This document shows, one piece after another, positions 55,868 through 63,313 of a stretch of 64,000 nucleotides of DNA. The translations under genes were made by a program, and so were the position numbers. Under the pieces are notes generated by a model. The model searched no databases. It saw only the letters and a list, made by a program, of their open reading frames with translations, and was not told the origin of the DNA. The stretch covers positions 90,544 to 154,543 of the forward strand of contig JBGAHR010000004.1 in assembly GCA_044226045.1 (NCBI GenBank), read 5' to 3'. Positions within the stretch are counted from its first letter, which is position 1; each line of letters starts with the position of its first letter. Origin of the DNA: Endoryza sp044226045. GTDB lineage: Bacteria > Bacteroidota > Bacteroidia > Chitinophagales > Chitinophagaceae.

Positions 55868-57283
55868 TTATCCGATGGTTTCAGCGAATGCGATTGCCTT
55901 CTTCAAGGCTCCCAATTTATTGTTCACTTCCTGCAATTCGCTTTCCGGTTGACTGGCTGCCACTACACCGGCGCCTGCCTGGTACAGCAGCGTATTGTTT
56001 TTACTGAGAAAAGTCCGAATCATGATGGCATGCACGCATCCTCCGTCAAATCCCATGAATCCGATGGCGCCACCATAATACCCTCTTGCTGTTGGTTCAT
56101 AACTGTCGATCAGTTGCATTGCCTTGATTTTCGGCGCGCCACTCAAAGTGCCTGCCGGAAATGTTTTGGCCATGAGTTCAAAAGGATTGCTGCCCGGCCT
56201 GACTTTACCGATCACCTCACTGACCAGGTGAATGACGTGGCTGTAGTATTGAACCTGTCGGTAATGAGCAACCGATACTTCATCGCAGACCCGGCTCAGG
56301 TCATTTCTGGCGAGATCTACCAGCATCACATGCTCCGCATTCTCCTTGGCATCTTTCAACAGCCTTTCTGCCTCCTGCTGATCTACCGTATCATCTCCTG
56401 TTCTTTTGAAGGTTCCTGCGATCGGATGAACCACTGCCTGCCCGTTCCTGATCAGGATCTGGCTTTCGGGAGAAGAGCCCATTAATTTATAATCGCCATA
56501 ATCAAAAAAGAATAAATAAGGAGAAGGATTGATGTTTCGAAGCGCCCGGTACACATTGAACTCATCACCGGTAAATGACTGTTCGAAACGACGGCTGAGC
56601 ACGATCTGAAAAACATCCCCGCGATAACAACTTTGAATGCCTTTTTTCACCATCTCGCGGTACCCTTCGTCTGTTGTGTTGGAGCTCTCTTCCCCCTGGC
56701 GACTGAACGGGAAAACGGGCACATCTTTACTTCGGATCAAGCCTTCCACCACCTGCACTTCCGATTCGATGCCAGCCATCCTGTTTTCGCAGATGAATAA
56801 CTCATCCTTGTGATGATTGATTGCGATGATGTACTGATAAAGCCGGTAACGCATGAGCGGAATGGCATTGCGCTGATCCGACAAACGAGTCAATCGGATG
56901 GTATCGAAAAACTGTATGGCATCAAAACTGGTATATCCATACAATCCCTGTGCGAACCGGGCTTCTTTGCAGTCACCTGTCACTTCAAACCGATTCATGA
57001 AATCGAACAGCAATTGCGGTACTGTACTGCTGTCTTTGATTGTCATTTTCTCCGGAGGCATTCCCGGCAATTTAAATTCGATGGTTTGAAGGGAGGTTAT
57101 TTCCATGCCGGCGATGGCATTGATGCCGATGAATGACCAGCTGTTCTCTGCTGCATGGTGATCTGTGCTTTCCAGCAAGATCGTATCGCGAAAACGATCC
57201 CTCAGCCTGAGATATATTCCAACTGGTGTGTATACATCTGCCAGCAGCTTTTTACAATGCGTATCAATCCTGATCTTTTTCAT
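55868..57283 (-). CDS. trpE: Anthranilate synthase component I
   Basis: 471 residues. The N-terminal half contains the tryptophan feedback-site motif 'ILLESTDHHAAENSWSFIG' (LLES element). The C-terminal chorismate-binding domain shows 'VFQIVLSRRFEQSF', 'INPSPYLFFFDYGDYKLMGS', 'PIAGTFKRTGDD', 'HVMLVDLARNDLSRVCDEV', 'AGTLSGAPKIKAMQLID' and 'VHAIMIRTFLSKNNTLLYQA'. It is the committed step from chorismate. It is the first structural gene of the supraoperon, so it is exposed both to feedback inhibition (LLES motif present) and to the attenuator at 57303-57386. Confidence 0.98.
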   Translation of the reverse strand: MKKIRIDTHCKKLLADVYTPVGIYLRLRDRFRDTILLESTDHHAAENSWSFIGINAIAGMEITSLQTIEFKLPGMPPEKMTIKDSSTVPQLLFDFMNRFEVTGDCKEARFAQGLYGYTSFDAIQFFDTIRLTRLSDQRNAIPLMRYRLYQYIIAINHHKDELFICENRMAGIESEVQVVEGLIRSKDVPVFPFSRQGEESSNTTDEGYREMVKKGIQSCYRGDVFQIVLSRRFEQSFTGDEFNVYRALRNINPSPYLFFFDYGDYKLMGSSPESQILIRNGQAVVHPIAGTFKRTGDDTVDQQEAERLLKDAKENAEHVMLVDLARNDLSRVCDEVSVAHYRQVQYYSHVIHLVSEVIGKVRPGSNPFELMAKTFPAGTLSGAPKIKAMQLIDSYEPTARGYYGGAIGFMGFDGGCVHAIMIRTFLSKNNTLLYQAGAGVVAASQPESELQEVNNKLGALKKAIAFAETIG

Positions 57284-57302
57284 GAACCCTTTTTAATCAC
57301 CT

Positions 57303-57386
57303 TTTTAAAAGAAAAAGCCCCGAAACACTTCGGGGCCTTCTGTTATAATTTATACATAAAGTAATGACATTACAGAACCCCGGAAG
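57303..57386 (-). promoter_or_regulatory. Transcription attenuator of the trp-his supraoperon
   Basis: On the minus strand the 5' segment CTTCCGGGGTTCTG (57373-57386, codons at the end of the leader peptide) can pair with CAGAAGGCCCCGAAG (57328-57342). The latter also forms the 5' arm of the terminator TTCGGGGC/GCCCCGAA type stem (57329-57336 with 57317-57324, 4-base loop), followed by a T-rich tract. The two structures are mutually exclusive. A ribosome held at the Trp codons leaves the first segment free to form the antiterminator; a ribosome at the stop codon covers it and the terminator forms. trpE starts 20 bases further on. Confidence 0.88.
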
Positions 57387-57432
57387 AGTTTGTATGCCAC
57401 CACCACTGAATATTTTTACTGATTAGTTTCAT
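57370..57432 (-). CDS. trpL: trp leader peptide with three consecutive Trp codons
   Basis: The ATG at 57432 opens 20 codons, MKLISKNIQWWWHTNSSGVL, then TAA at 57370-57372. The three TGG codons at 57397-57405 sit 10 bases before the antiterminator segment, the expected distance for ribosome stalling. There is no Shine-Dalgarno sequence, and the predicted transcription start is only a few bases upstream, so the leader may be translated from a nearly leaderless mRNA. It is followed by the attenuator and trpE. Confidence 0.88.
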   Translation of the reverse strand: MKLISKNIQWWWHTNSSGVL

Positions 57433-57440
57433 TGTGAGTG

Positions 57441-57472
57441 CAAATATGACTTCAGAAATTGATTTTTCCAAA
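57441..57472 (-). promoter_or_regulatory. Probable promoter of the trp-his supraoperon
   Basis: On the minus strand TTTG (57469-57472), a 20-bp spacer and CATATTTG (57441-57448), one mismatch to TAnnTTTG. It is placed 8 bp ahead of the leader-peptide ATG and 41 bp after the AraC gene stop. Confidence 0.55.
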
Positions 57473-57513
57473 AAATATTTCCCTGGCAAATAAACAGGTG
57501 TTTGCTGTCTGGC

Positions 57514-58371
57514 TCAACGAACCAACAGGTTATTCCTACGAAAATGAGAGGGATTTTCACCGGCAAAACGACGAAACGTGCGATTGAAATAAGACAGGTT
57601 TTCAAACCCGGCATCATAACAGGCCTCGGTAACGGTTGCTCCCTGTAACAATAATTTTTTAGACTGAACAATCCGGTACTGGTTTACAAAATCGGTAAAT
57701 GTCATCCGGGTGGTGTTTCGGAAATAACGACAGAATGCGGCAGTGCTCAGGTTGCAAATGGAGGCAGCTTCGTGAACATCCACTTTTTCCTGGTATTTCT
57801 GTTCAACGTAGGCATGCACTTTCTGAATTCGTCCCTGGTGGCGTCCGATCGACTGGTCAGCAACCGGTTTACTGTTGAGCACCTGCATGGAACTGGTGGC
57901 GAGCACCTGGAATATCTGCAGCAATTCCATGAGTTGTTCAAAATGATTCAGGGAAATTAATTGCTTCAGCTTTTTTCCGACCACCTGCTTGGTTTGTTCA
58001 TCGAACGACAATCCGTACCGTGCCTTTTCGAACAGCGAATGAATATCGGAGAGCTCCGGTTTGAGAAAGAAATCCTTCCCTAAAAAATCTTCCGTCATCT
58101 GCACTACGATGGTTTCGCAAACGGACTTTACGCCATAGTCAAAATTGAGGTGCGGTACATTCGGTCCAATAAAAACCAGGTCGCTGCCTTCATAGCGGGA
58201 GATATGGTCGCCGATATGCCGGGTGCCGCTGGCGCCTTCCACAAATACGATCTCATATTCGGGATGGTAGTGCCAGTAAAAGACCTCATTCAGATTCGGC
58301 GTGAGCAGAATCTTGAAGGAACTGTCGCGATCCGGCTGTATCTCCTCTAAACGTACTTTCATCAGCAGCAT
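57514..58371 (-). CDS. AraC-family transcriptional regulator
   Basis: 285 residues (or 282 from Met4). The N-terminal cupin sensor domain reads 'FYWHYHPEYEIVFVEGASG', 'HIGDHISRYEGSDLVFIGP', 'VPHLNF'. Two C-terminal helix-turn-helix motifs are 'VDVHEAASICNLSTAAFCRY' and 'ATVTEACYDAGFENLSYFNR', with 'FRRFAGENPSHFRR' closing the domain. Family members usually sense a sugar or other small ligand. It is divergent from the PhyH dioxygenase gene at 58524 (152 bp apart), which makes that gene and perhaps the following ones its likely targets. Confidence 0.92.
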   Translation of the reverse strand: MLLMKVRLEEIQPDRDSSFKILLTPNLNEVFYWHYHPEYEIVFVEGASGTRHIGDHISRYEGSDLVFIGPNVPHLNFDYGVKSVCETIVVQMTEDFLGKDFFLKPELSDIHSLFEKARYGLSFDEQTKQVVGKKLKQLISLNHFEQLMELLQIFQVLATSSMQVLNSKPVADQSIGRHQGRIQKVHAYVEQKYQEKVDVHEAASICNLSTAAFCRYFRNTTRMTFTDFVNQYRIVQSKKLLLQGATVTEACYDAGFENLSYFNRTFRRFAGENPSHFRRNNLLVR

Positions 58372-58523
58372 TTGACTTTATATACCAATTGCCTGGTCAA
58401 TTTACCCAAAATATGTCAATACAGTGCAAAAAATGGCTACCAGGGTGTTGGGAAAGGCCCTGTCGGCATCGGTATTTTCGTAATTGAAGACCCGATGGTC
58501 TTTTCTACCTAAAAACCTGCTAT

Positions 58524-59507
58524 ATGGAACAACACACTATGGCCCCTACGATGGCCCCGACCATGATACCTAATAACGCTCACCAGGACATACCAGGCAA
58601 TCCTTCCACTGCCAAGAGCAGCACCGTAAAACTGAACGATCGAAGCAACGGAAAACCACTGAGAGTATTAAGTGAGGAAGACTGGAAATTCTGGACAGAG
58701 AACGGATACATTGTTATTAAAAATGCGGTTCCCCGTGAACAGGCGGAAGCCACCGCCCGGTTTATCTGGGAGTTTGAAGAAAAAGATCCCAACGATCCTT
58801 CCACCTGGTATACTGCACCAAGGGCAGAAATGAAAATGAAAGAACTCACCAATACGGGAATGGTGGAGGTATACAATAACCAGGCACTCTGGAACAACCG
58901 GCAGTCACAAAGAATTTATGATTCCTTTGTTGATATCTGGGGAACCGAAAAATTATGGGTAACCATCGATCGGGCAAACCTCAACTTCCCCATCAGACCG
59001 GGGTTTGAATACAAAGGCTTCATTCATTGGGATTATGATCCGGAAACAAAGCCGGTGAATGTACAGGGCGTACTGGCACTGGCAGACCAGACAGATGAAA
59101 ATATGGGCGGCTTTCAATGCATCCCCGAACTTTTCAGAACCTACGACACCTGGAAACTATCACAACCCGCCGACCGGGATCATTTCAAACCCGACACCAC
59201 CGGTTTTACGCCAGTGAAAGTGAAAATGCAGGCGGGCGACCTGCTGATCTTTAACAGCCTTCAACCACACGGCATTCGTCCCAACCTGAGCGGAGACAAA
59301 GTGCGCATCGCCCAATATATTTCGATGATGCCGGCAGAAGAAGACAATGAACCGCTTCGCCAATGGCGCATCACGTCCTGGCAACACCGCATCGCACCGG
59401 AAGGCTATGCTTTCCCGGGAGATCCAAGAAAATGGGAACAAACCAAATACCCTACTGCGGAACTGAACGAACTGGGAAGAAAATTGTTAGGGCTGGATAG
59501 ATGGTGA
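58524..59507 (+). CDS. Phytanoyl-CoA dioxygenase (PhyH) family Fe(II)/2-oxoglutarate oxygenase
   Basis: 327 residues. The first 40 residues are low-complexity with a repeated MAPT element (TMAPTMAPTM) and look disordered. The catalytic domain begins near residue 45 ('LSEEDWKFWTENGYIVIKNA'). The Fe(II) facial triad is 'FIHWDYDPE' (HxD, about residue 172) and the distal His in 'SLQPHGIRPNLSGDKVR', whose Arg would bind 2-oxoglutarate. Family members hydroxylate diverse small molecules. Substrate is unknown. It is divergent from the AraC regulator, so it is probably inducible. Confidence 0.87.
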   Translation: MEQHTMAPTMAPTMIPNNAHQDIPGNPSTAKSSTVKLNDRSNGKPLRVLSEEDWKFWTENGYIVIKNAVPREQAEATARFIWEFEEKDPNDPSTWYTAPRAEMKMKELTNTGMVEVYNNQALWNNRQSQRIYDSFVDIWGTEKLWVTIDRANLNFPIRPGFEYKGFIHWDYDPETKPVNVQGVLALADQTDENMGGFQCIPELFRTYDTWKLSQPADRDHFKPDTTGFTPVKVKMQAGDLLIFNSLQPHGIRPNLSGDKVRIAQYISMMPAEEDNEPLRQWRITSWQHRIAPEGYAFPGDPRKWEQTKYPTAELNELGRKLLGLDRW

Positions 59508-59857
59508 GATAAGCAATTTGCCAATTCGTCAATTGGTCAATGAGCCAATGGTGATGACGGATTACGGATGCAATTTGCCAATTCGTCAATTGGTCAATGA
59601 GCCAATGATGATGACGGATTACGGATGACGGATGACGGATGGAATACAATTTGCCAATTCAAACTGCAAACTGCAAACCGCCAACCGCCAACCAACACGA
59701 AACGAGAAATGCAATTTGCCAATTCGTCAATTGGTCAATGAGCCAATGGTGATGACGGATTACGGATGACGGATGGAATGCAATTTGCCAATTCAAACTG
59801 CAAACCGCAAACTGCAAACCGCAAACAGATACCGCTAACCAACATGAAACGATAAAC
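59508..59857. repeat. 350-bp spacer of GTCAATT, GGATTAC/GGATGAC and GCAAACC units with a thrice-repeated 58-bp module
   Basis: A 58-bp module (start GCAATTTGCCAATTCGTC, end ATTACGGATG) occurs at 59513-59570, 59570-59627 and 59711-59768, with one base change in the second copy. Each module is made of GTCAATT octads followed by GGATTAC/GGATGAC heptads. GCAAACT/GCAAACC/GCCAACC heptads fill 59662-59690 and 59800-59828, and CGATAAAC-type units lead into the next gene. No gene was seen. Confidence 0.85.
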
Positions 59858-60688
59858 TTGAAACGCGAAACATCAAACGAACTAGCCTGCAAACTGAACA
59901 CCGGCGCTTCCATGCCTTTATTGGGATTGGGGGTTTATGATATGCATAACAAAGAAGCGGAGCAGGCGGTACTGGATGCGCTGGAAATAGGTTACCGCCT
60001 GATAGATACGGCCTCGATGTATGGAAACGAAAAAGAAATCGGAAACGCGATCAGAAAAAGCGGCATCAAACGGGAGGAAATTTTTGTTACCACCAAACTG
60101 AATAATACCGATCACGGCTTTGAATCAGCATTAAAAGCCTTTGACAGAAGTATGTCGATTCTTGATATCGATTACATCGATCTTTACCTGGTCCACTGGC
60201 CGATAAAAGGTAAAAGAAAAGATAGCTGGCTAGCCCTGGAGAAACTGTATCTCGAAAAACGTGTTAAAGCGATTGGAGTAGCCAATTACCTCGAACCTTT
60301 TCTGCAGGAGCTTGCCTCCTATGCAACGGTGGTGCCTGCGGTGAACCAGGTTGAGTTCAGTCCGTTTTTGTATCTGAAGGAACTGAAAGATTATTGTGAG
60401 AGCAGGGGAATCCAGTTACAAGCTTATACGCCCCTGGTCAGGGGAAAGAAATTTTCAAACCCGGCGTTGATGGCTATTGCGGTAAAACATAACAAAACCG
60501 CCGCACAAATCATTCTTCGCTGGAACCTGCAACATAAAGTGTCGCCGATTCCCAAATCATCCAATCGGAAACGACTGGAAGAAAACTTTTCCATCATGGA
60601 TTTTGCACTGGATCAACAGGACATGGCTCTGCTTGACAACCTCAACGAGGATTTCAGGGTGGTTGATGACCCGCTGACCTATTATTGA
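59858..60688 (+). CDS. Aldo/keto reductase with a TTG start inside repeat DNA
   Basis: 276 residues. The AKR core is complete: 'SMPLLGLGVYDMH' strand, catalytic Asp in 'YRLIDTASMYGNE' with Tyr at about 55, Lys in 'FVTTKLNNTDH' and His in 'LYLVHWPIKGK'. 'VPAVNQVEFSPFL' and the NADPH 2'-phosphate site 'IPKSSNRKRLEEN' follow. It reduces carbonyls with NADPH. The beginning (KRETSNELACKLNTG) is encoded by CGAAAC-type repeat units, and only a TTG at 59858 serves as start. The next ATG (59912) would cut off the first beta hairpin. Confidence 0.88.
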   Translation: MKRETSNELACKLNTGASMPLLGLGVYDMHNKEAEQAVLDALEIGYRLIDTASMYGNEKEIGNAIRKSGIKREEIFVTTKLNNTDHGFESALKAFDRSMSILDIDYIDLYLVHWPIKGKRKDSWLALEKLYLEKRVKAIGVANYLEPFLQELASYATVVPAVNQVEFSPFLYLKELKDYCESRGIQLQAYTPLVRGKKFSNPALMAIAVKHNKTAAQIILRWNLQHKVSPIPKSSNRKRLEENFSIMDFALDQQDMALLDNLNEDFRVVDDPLTYY

Positions 60689-60762
60689 CTTCTTACTTCA
60701 AACGATTGCGCAATCTGGCTGATCATTTCAGGCGAAATGGTAAATTGCTGCAAACAACTGCT

Positions 60763-61857
60763 ATGACTGTCCTCCCCTCCCAGCGTTTACAATCGCTGGA
60801 TTTCATGCGTGGATTTATTATGGTGCTGCTGGCACTGGAAGCCGCAGGGCTGCACGAACACCTCGCTGCAGCAGCAGAAGGCAGTTGGCTGACGCTGATC
60901 ACCCGGCAATTCTTTCATCATCCCTGGAATGGACTGCGGTTCTGGGACCTGATACAACCCGGTTTCATGTTCATGGCCGGAACGGCCATGGCCTTGTCGC
61001 TGCACAAGCAGGCAGAAAAAGGCATGAGCTGGTCTCAATCGTTTCGCAAAATCCTGAAAAGATGCGGCTGGCTTTTCTTCTGGGGCGTACTGGATTACGC
61101 CGTCAGAAAAACCGGGCTTTCTTTTGAATTGTGGGATGTATTAACGCAACTATCCTTTACAACCCTGGTAGCTTTCCTGATCTTTCGATGGAGTGCGGCA
61201 GCCCAGATCGCTGTTTGCATCGGGCTATTGCTATTGACAGAAGTGCTCTATAGATATACAAATATCCCGGGCTTTGATCAGCCTTTCACCGACCAGCATA
61301 ATTTTGGAAACTATATGGATCTGGTGTTGATGAACAAGATCAATCACGATGGCTGGGTGGCGATCAACTGCATTCCAACTGCTGTACATACGATTGCCGG
61401 CGCACTGGTGGGTAAATTGTTTTTACAAGGAGGAAAGAAAATCCAGGTGATGCTGATCGCAGCGATCGTCTGCCTGTTGCTTGGGTTTGGACTTGACTGG
61501 ACAGGTATCACTCCGATCATCAAACGAATAGCGACCAGTTCCTTCACCCTTGCCTCGCTGGGCTGGTGTTTGCTGGGACTGGCATTTTGTTACTGGTGGA
61601 TTGATGTTCGTAATCATCATAATTACCTTTCGTTCTTTACCATAGTTGGAATGAATTCCATCTTTATCTATCTTTTCTTCGAGATCGTCGGTCATCGATG
61701 GTTCAACGGATACGTCAGCGCCGTTACCAACGGGCTGATGGAACTCATTCATGTACCCGAAACCCTGATGCACATCCTCACTTCACTATGTATTTTCGGG
61801 CTGGAATGGGGCATGTGTTATTTTCTTTATCGCAAAAAGATCTTTTTCCGCGTATAA
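60763..61857 (+). CDS. DUF5009/HGSNAT-like membrane acyltransferase
   Basis: 364 residues from the ATG at 60763 (MTVLPSQRLQSLDFMRGFIM); the frame opens earlier with a TTG overlapping the AKR stop. The opening 'RLQSLDFMRGFIMVLLALE' is the hallmark of the heparan-alpha-glucosaminide N-acetyltransferase-like family. About ten spans follow, with conserved 'HHPWNGLRFWDLIQPGFMFM' and 'VGMNSIFIYLF'. Characterised relatives transfer acetyl groups across the membrane to amino sugars. A role in glycan modification or recycling is inference. It is probably in the same transcript as the aldo/keto reductase. Confidence 0.82.
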   Translation: MTVLPSQRLQSLDFMRGFIMVLLALEAAGLHEHLAAAAEGSWLTLITRQFFHHPWNGLRFWDLIQPGFMFMAGTAMALSLHKQAEKGMSWSQSFRKILKRCGWLFFWGVLDYAVRKTGLSFELWDVLTQLSFTTLVAFLIFRWSAAAQIAVCIGLLLLTEVLYRYTNIPGFDQPFTDQHNFGNYMDLVLMNKINHDGWVAINCIPTAVHTIAGALVGKLFLQGGKKIQVMLIAAIVCLLLGFGLDWTGITPIIKRIATSSFTLASLGWCLLGLAFCYWWIDVRNHHNYLSFFTIVGMNSIFIYLFFEIVGHRWFNGYVSAVTNGLMELIHVPETLMHILTSLCIFGLEWGMCYFLYRKKIFFRV

Positions 61858-61913
61858 TTGGCGTTGTTCAGCATACTATTGGCGTACCTTGCCGGAACAA
61901 TTCAAACGGTGTT

Positions 61914-63313
61914 ATGAGAAAGCTTTTACAGTTATTTATTTTATTAGCCTCCTGGCAATTTCTTTTCGCACAATCCGCTTCCCTTACGCTGATAAAGCCT
62001 GCCAGGGTTTTCGATGGCGTAAATATGCATACAGATTGGGTGGTGCTGGTCAGTGGCGATTCGATCTCGCTCGTTGGTCCGCTACGAATAAAACTGCCGG
62101 CAGATACGCGGATCATCGAGTTACCCAAAGCCACCTTGTTACCGGGTTTCATTGAAGGGCATTCACACCTTTTCCTGCATCCTTACAATGAAACCGTTTG
62201 GGAAGACCAGGTTCTTAAAGAATCCAGGGCCGAACGCACAGCACGGGCAGTCAATCATGCACGCAATACCCTGAAGGCGGGCTTCACCACCGTTCGTGAC
62301 CTGGGAACAGAAGGTTCCTGGTATGATGACGTGGGTTTGAAAAAAGCGATTGAGAAAGGGGTCATACCCGGTCCGCGCATGATTGTTTCCACGAGAGCGA
62401 TTGTCGCAAAGGGAACATATGCTCCCCAACCCGCCTCGCCAGACCTGGATTTGCCACAGGGTGCCGCGGAAGTATCAAACGCGGACGACATGGCAAGAGA
62501 AGTAAGAACACAAATTTCAAAAGGCGCCGATCTGATAAAAATATATGCCGACTATCGCTGGGACCGCGATGGGAATGCGGCTCCAACATTTACCATTGAA
62601 GAAATGGCCGCGGCTGTTGCGATTACCAGGAGCGGCAATCGCCCTGTTGTAGCGCACGCAACCAGTGCCGAGGGAATGAGAAGGGCAACGCTGGCCGGTG
62701 TATCCACGATTGAACATGGAGATGACGGAAATCCGGAAGTTTACAAACTGATGAAGGAAAAAAATGTTGCGCTCTGCGCTACCCTGGCTGCGGGTGAAGC
62801 CAATGCACAATACAAGGGCTGGAAGAAAGGAGTGGATCCGTATCCACGATTGAACATGGAGATGACGGAAATCCGGAAGTTTACAAACTGATGAAGGAAA
62901 AAAATGTTGCGCTCTGCGCTACCCTGGCTGCGGGTGAAGCCAATGCACAATACAAGGGCTGGAAGAAAGGAGTGGATCCTGAACCCGCCAATATCACACA
63001 CAAGAAAAAAACATTTCAGCTGGCGTTGCAGGCAGGTGTCACCATCTGTATGGGCGGAGATGTGGGAGTATATACACATGGCGACAATGCCCGTGAAATG
63101 GAACTGATGGTAGAGTATGGAATGAGTCCCCTTGAAGTGCTCCGATCTGCTACCAGTGTAAATGCCGACGTGTTCGGTTACGGAAACAAAATTGGCAGAA
63201 TACAAAAAGGACTACTCGCCGACCTGGTAGCCGTTGAAGGCGATCCCGGCACAGACATAAAAGCGATCAGAAAAGTGGTGATGGTGATGAAAGCAGGGAA
63301 GGTGGTAAATTAA
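61914..63313 (+). pseudogene. Exported metal-dependent amidohydrolase interrupted by a 140-bp tandem duplication
   Basis: Signal peptide from the ATG at 61914 (MRKLLQLFILLASWQFLFAQ). Metal-site motifs of imidazolonepropionase/prolidase-like amidohydrolases: 'LLPGFIEGHSHLF' (HxH), 'GADLIKIYADY' (Lys), 'PVVAHATS' and 'STIEHGDD' (His), 'MGGDVGVYTHGD' (Asp). An exact duplication, 62700-62839 and 62840-62979, shifts the frame: the first reading ends at 62891 with a nonsense tail, and the rest continues in another frame to 63313. Removing one copy restores a perfect 419-residue enzyme. It is either a recent inactivating (possibly reversible) mutation or an assembly error. Confidence 0.88.
62700..62979 (+). 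repeat. Exact tandem duplication, 2 x 140 bp, inside the amidohydrolase gene
   Basis: 62700-62839 and 62840-62979 are identical base for base. 140 is not a multiple of three, which explains the frameshift. The flanking bases differ (T before copy 1, T after copy 2), so the unit borders are unambiguous. Confidence 0.97.

Noticed and set aside
59508..59857. Origin of replication (iteron-like repeats)
   Set aside because: The same units occur at many loci. There is no DnaA-box cluster and no dnaA, dnaN or rep gene nearby.
61698..61913. 72-codon N-terminal extension of the amidohydrolase inside the acyltransferase gene
   Set aside because: The ATG at 61914 begins a textbook signal peptide. The upstream part is a shadow of the preceding gene.
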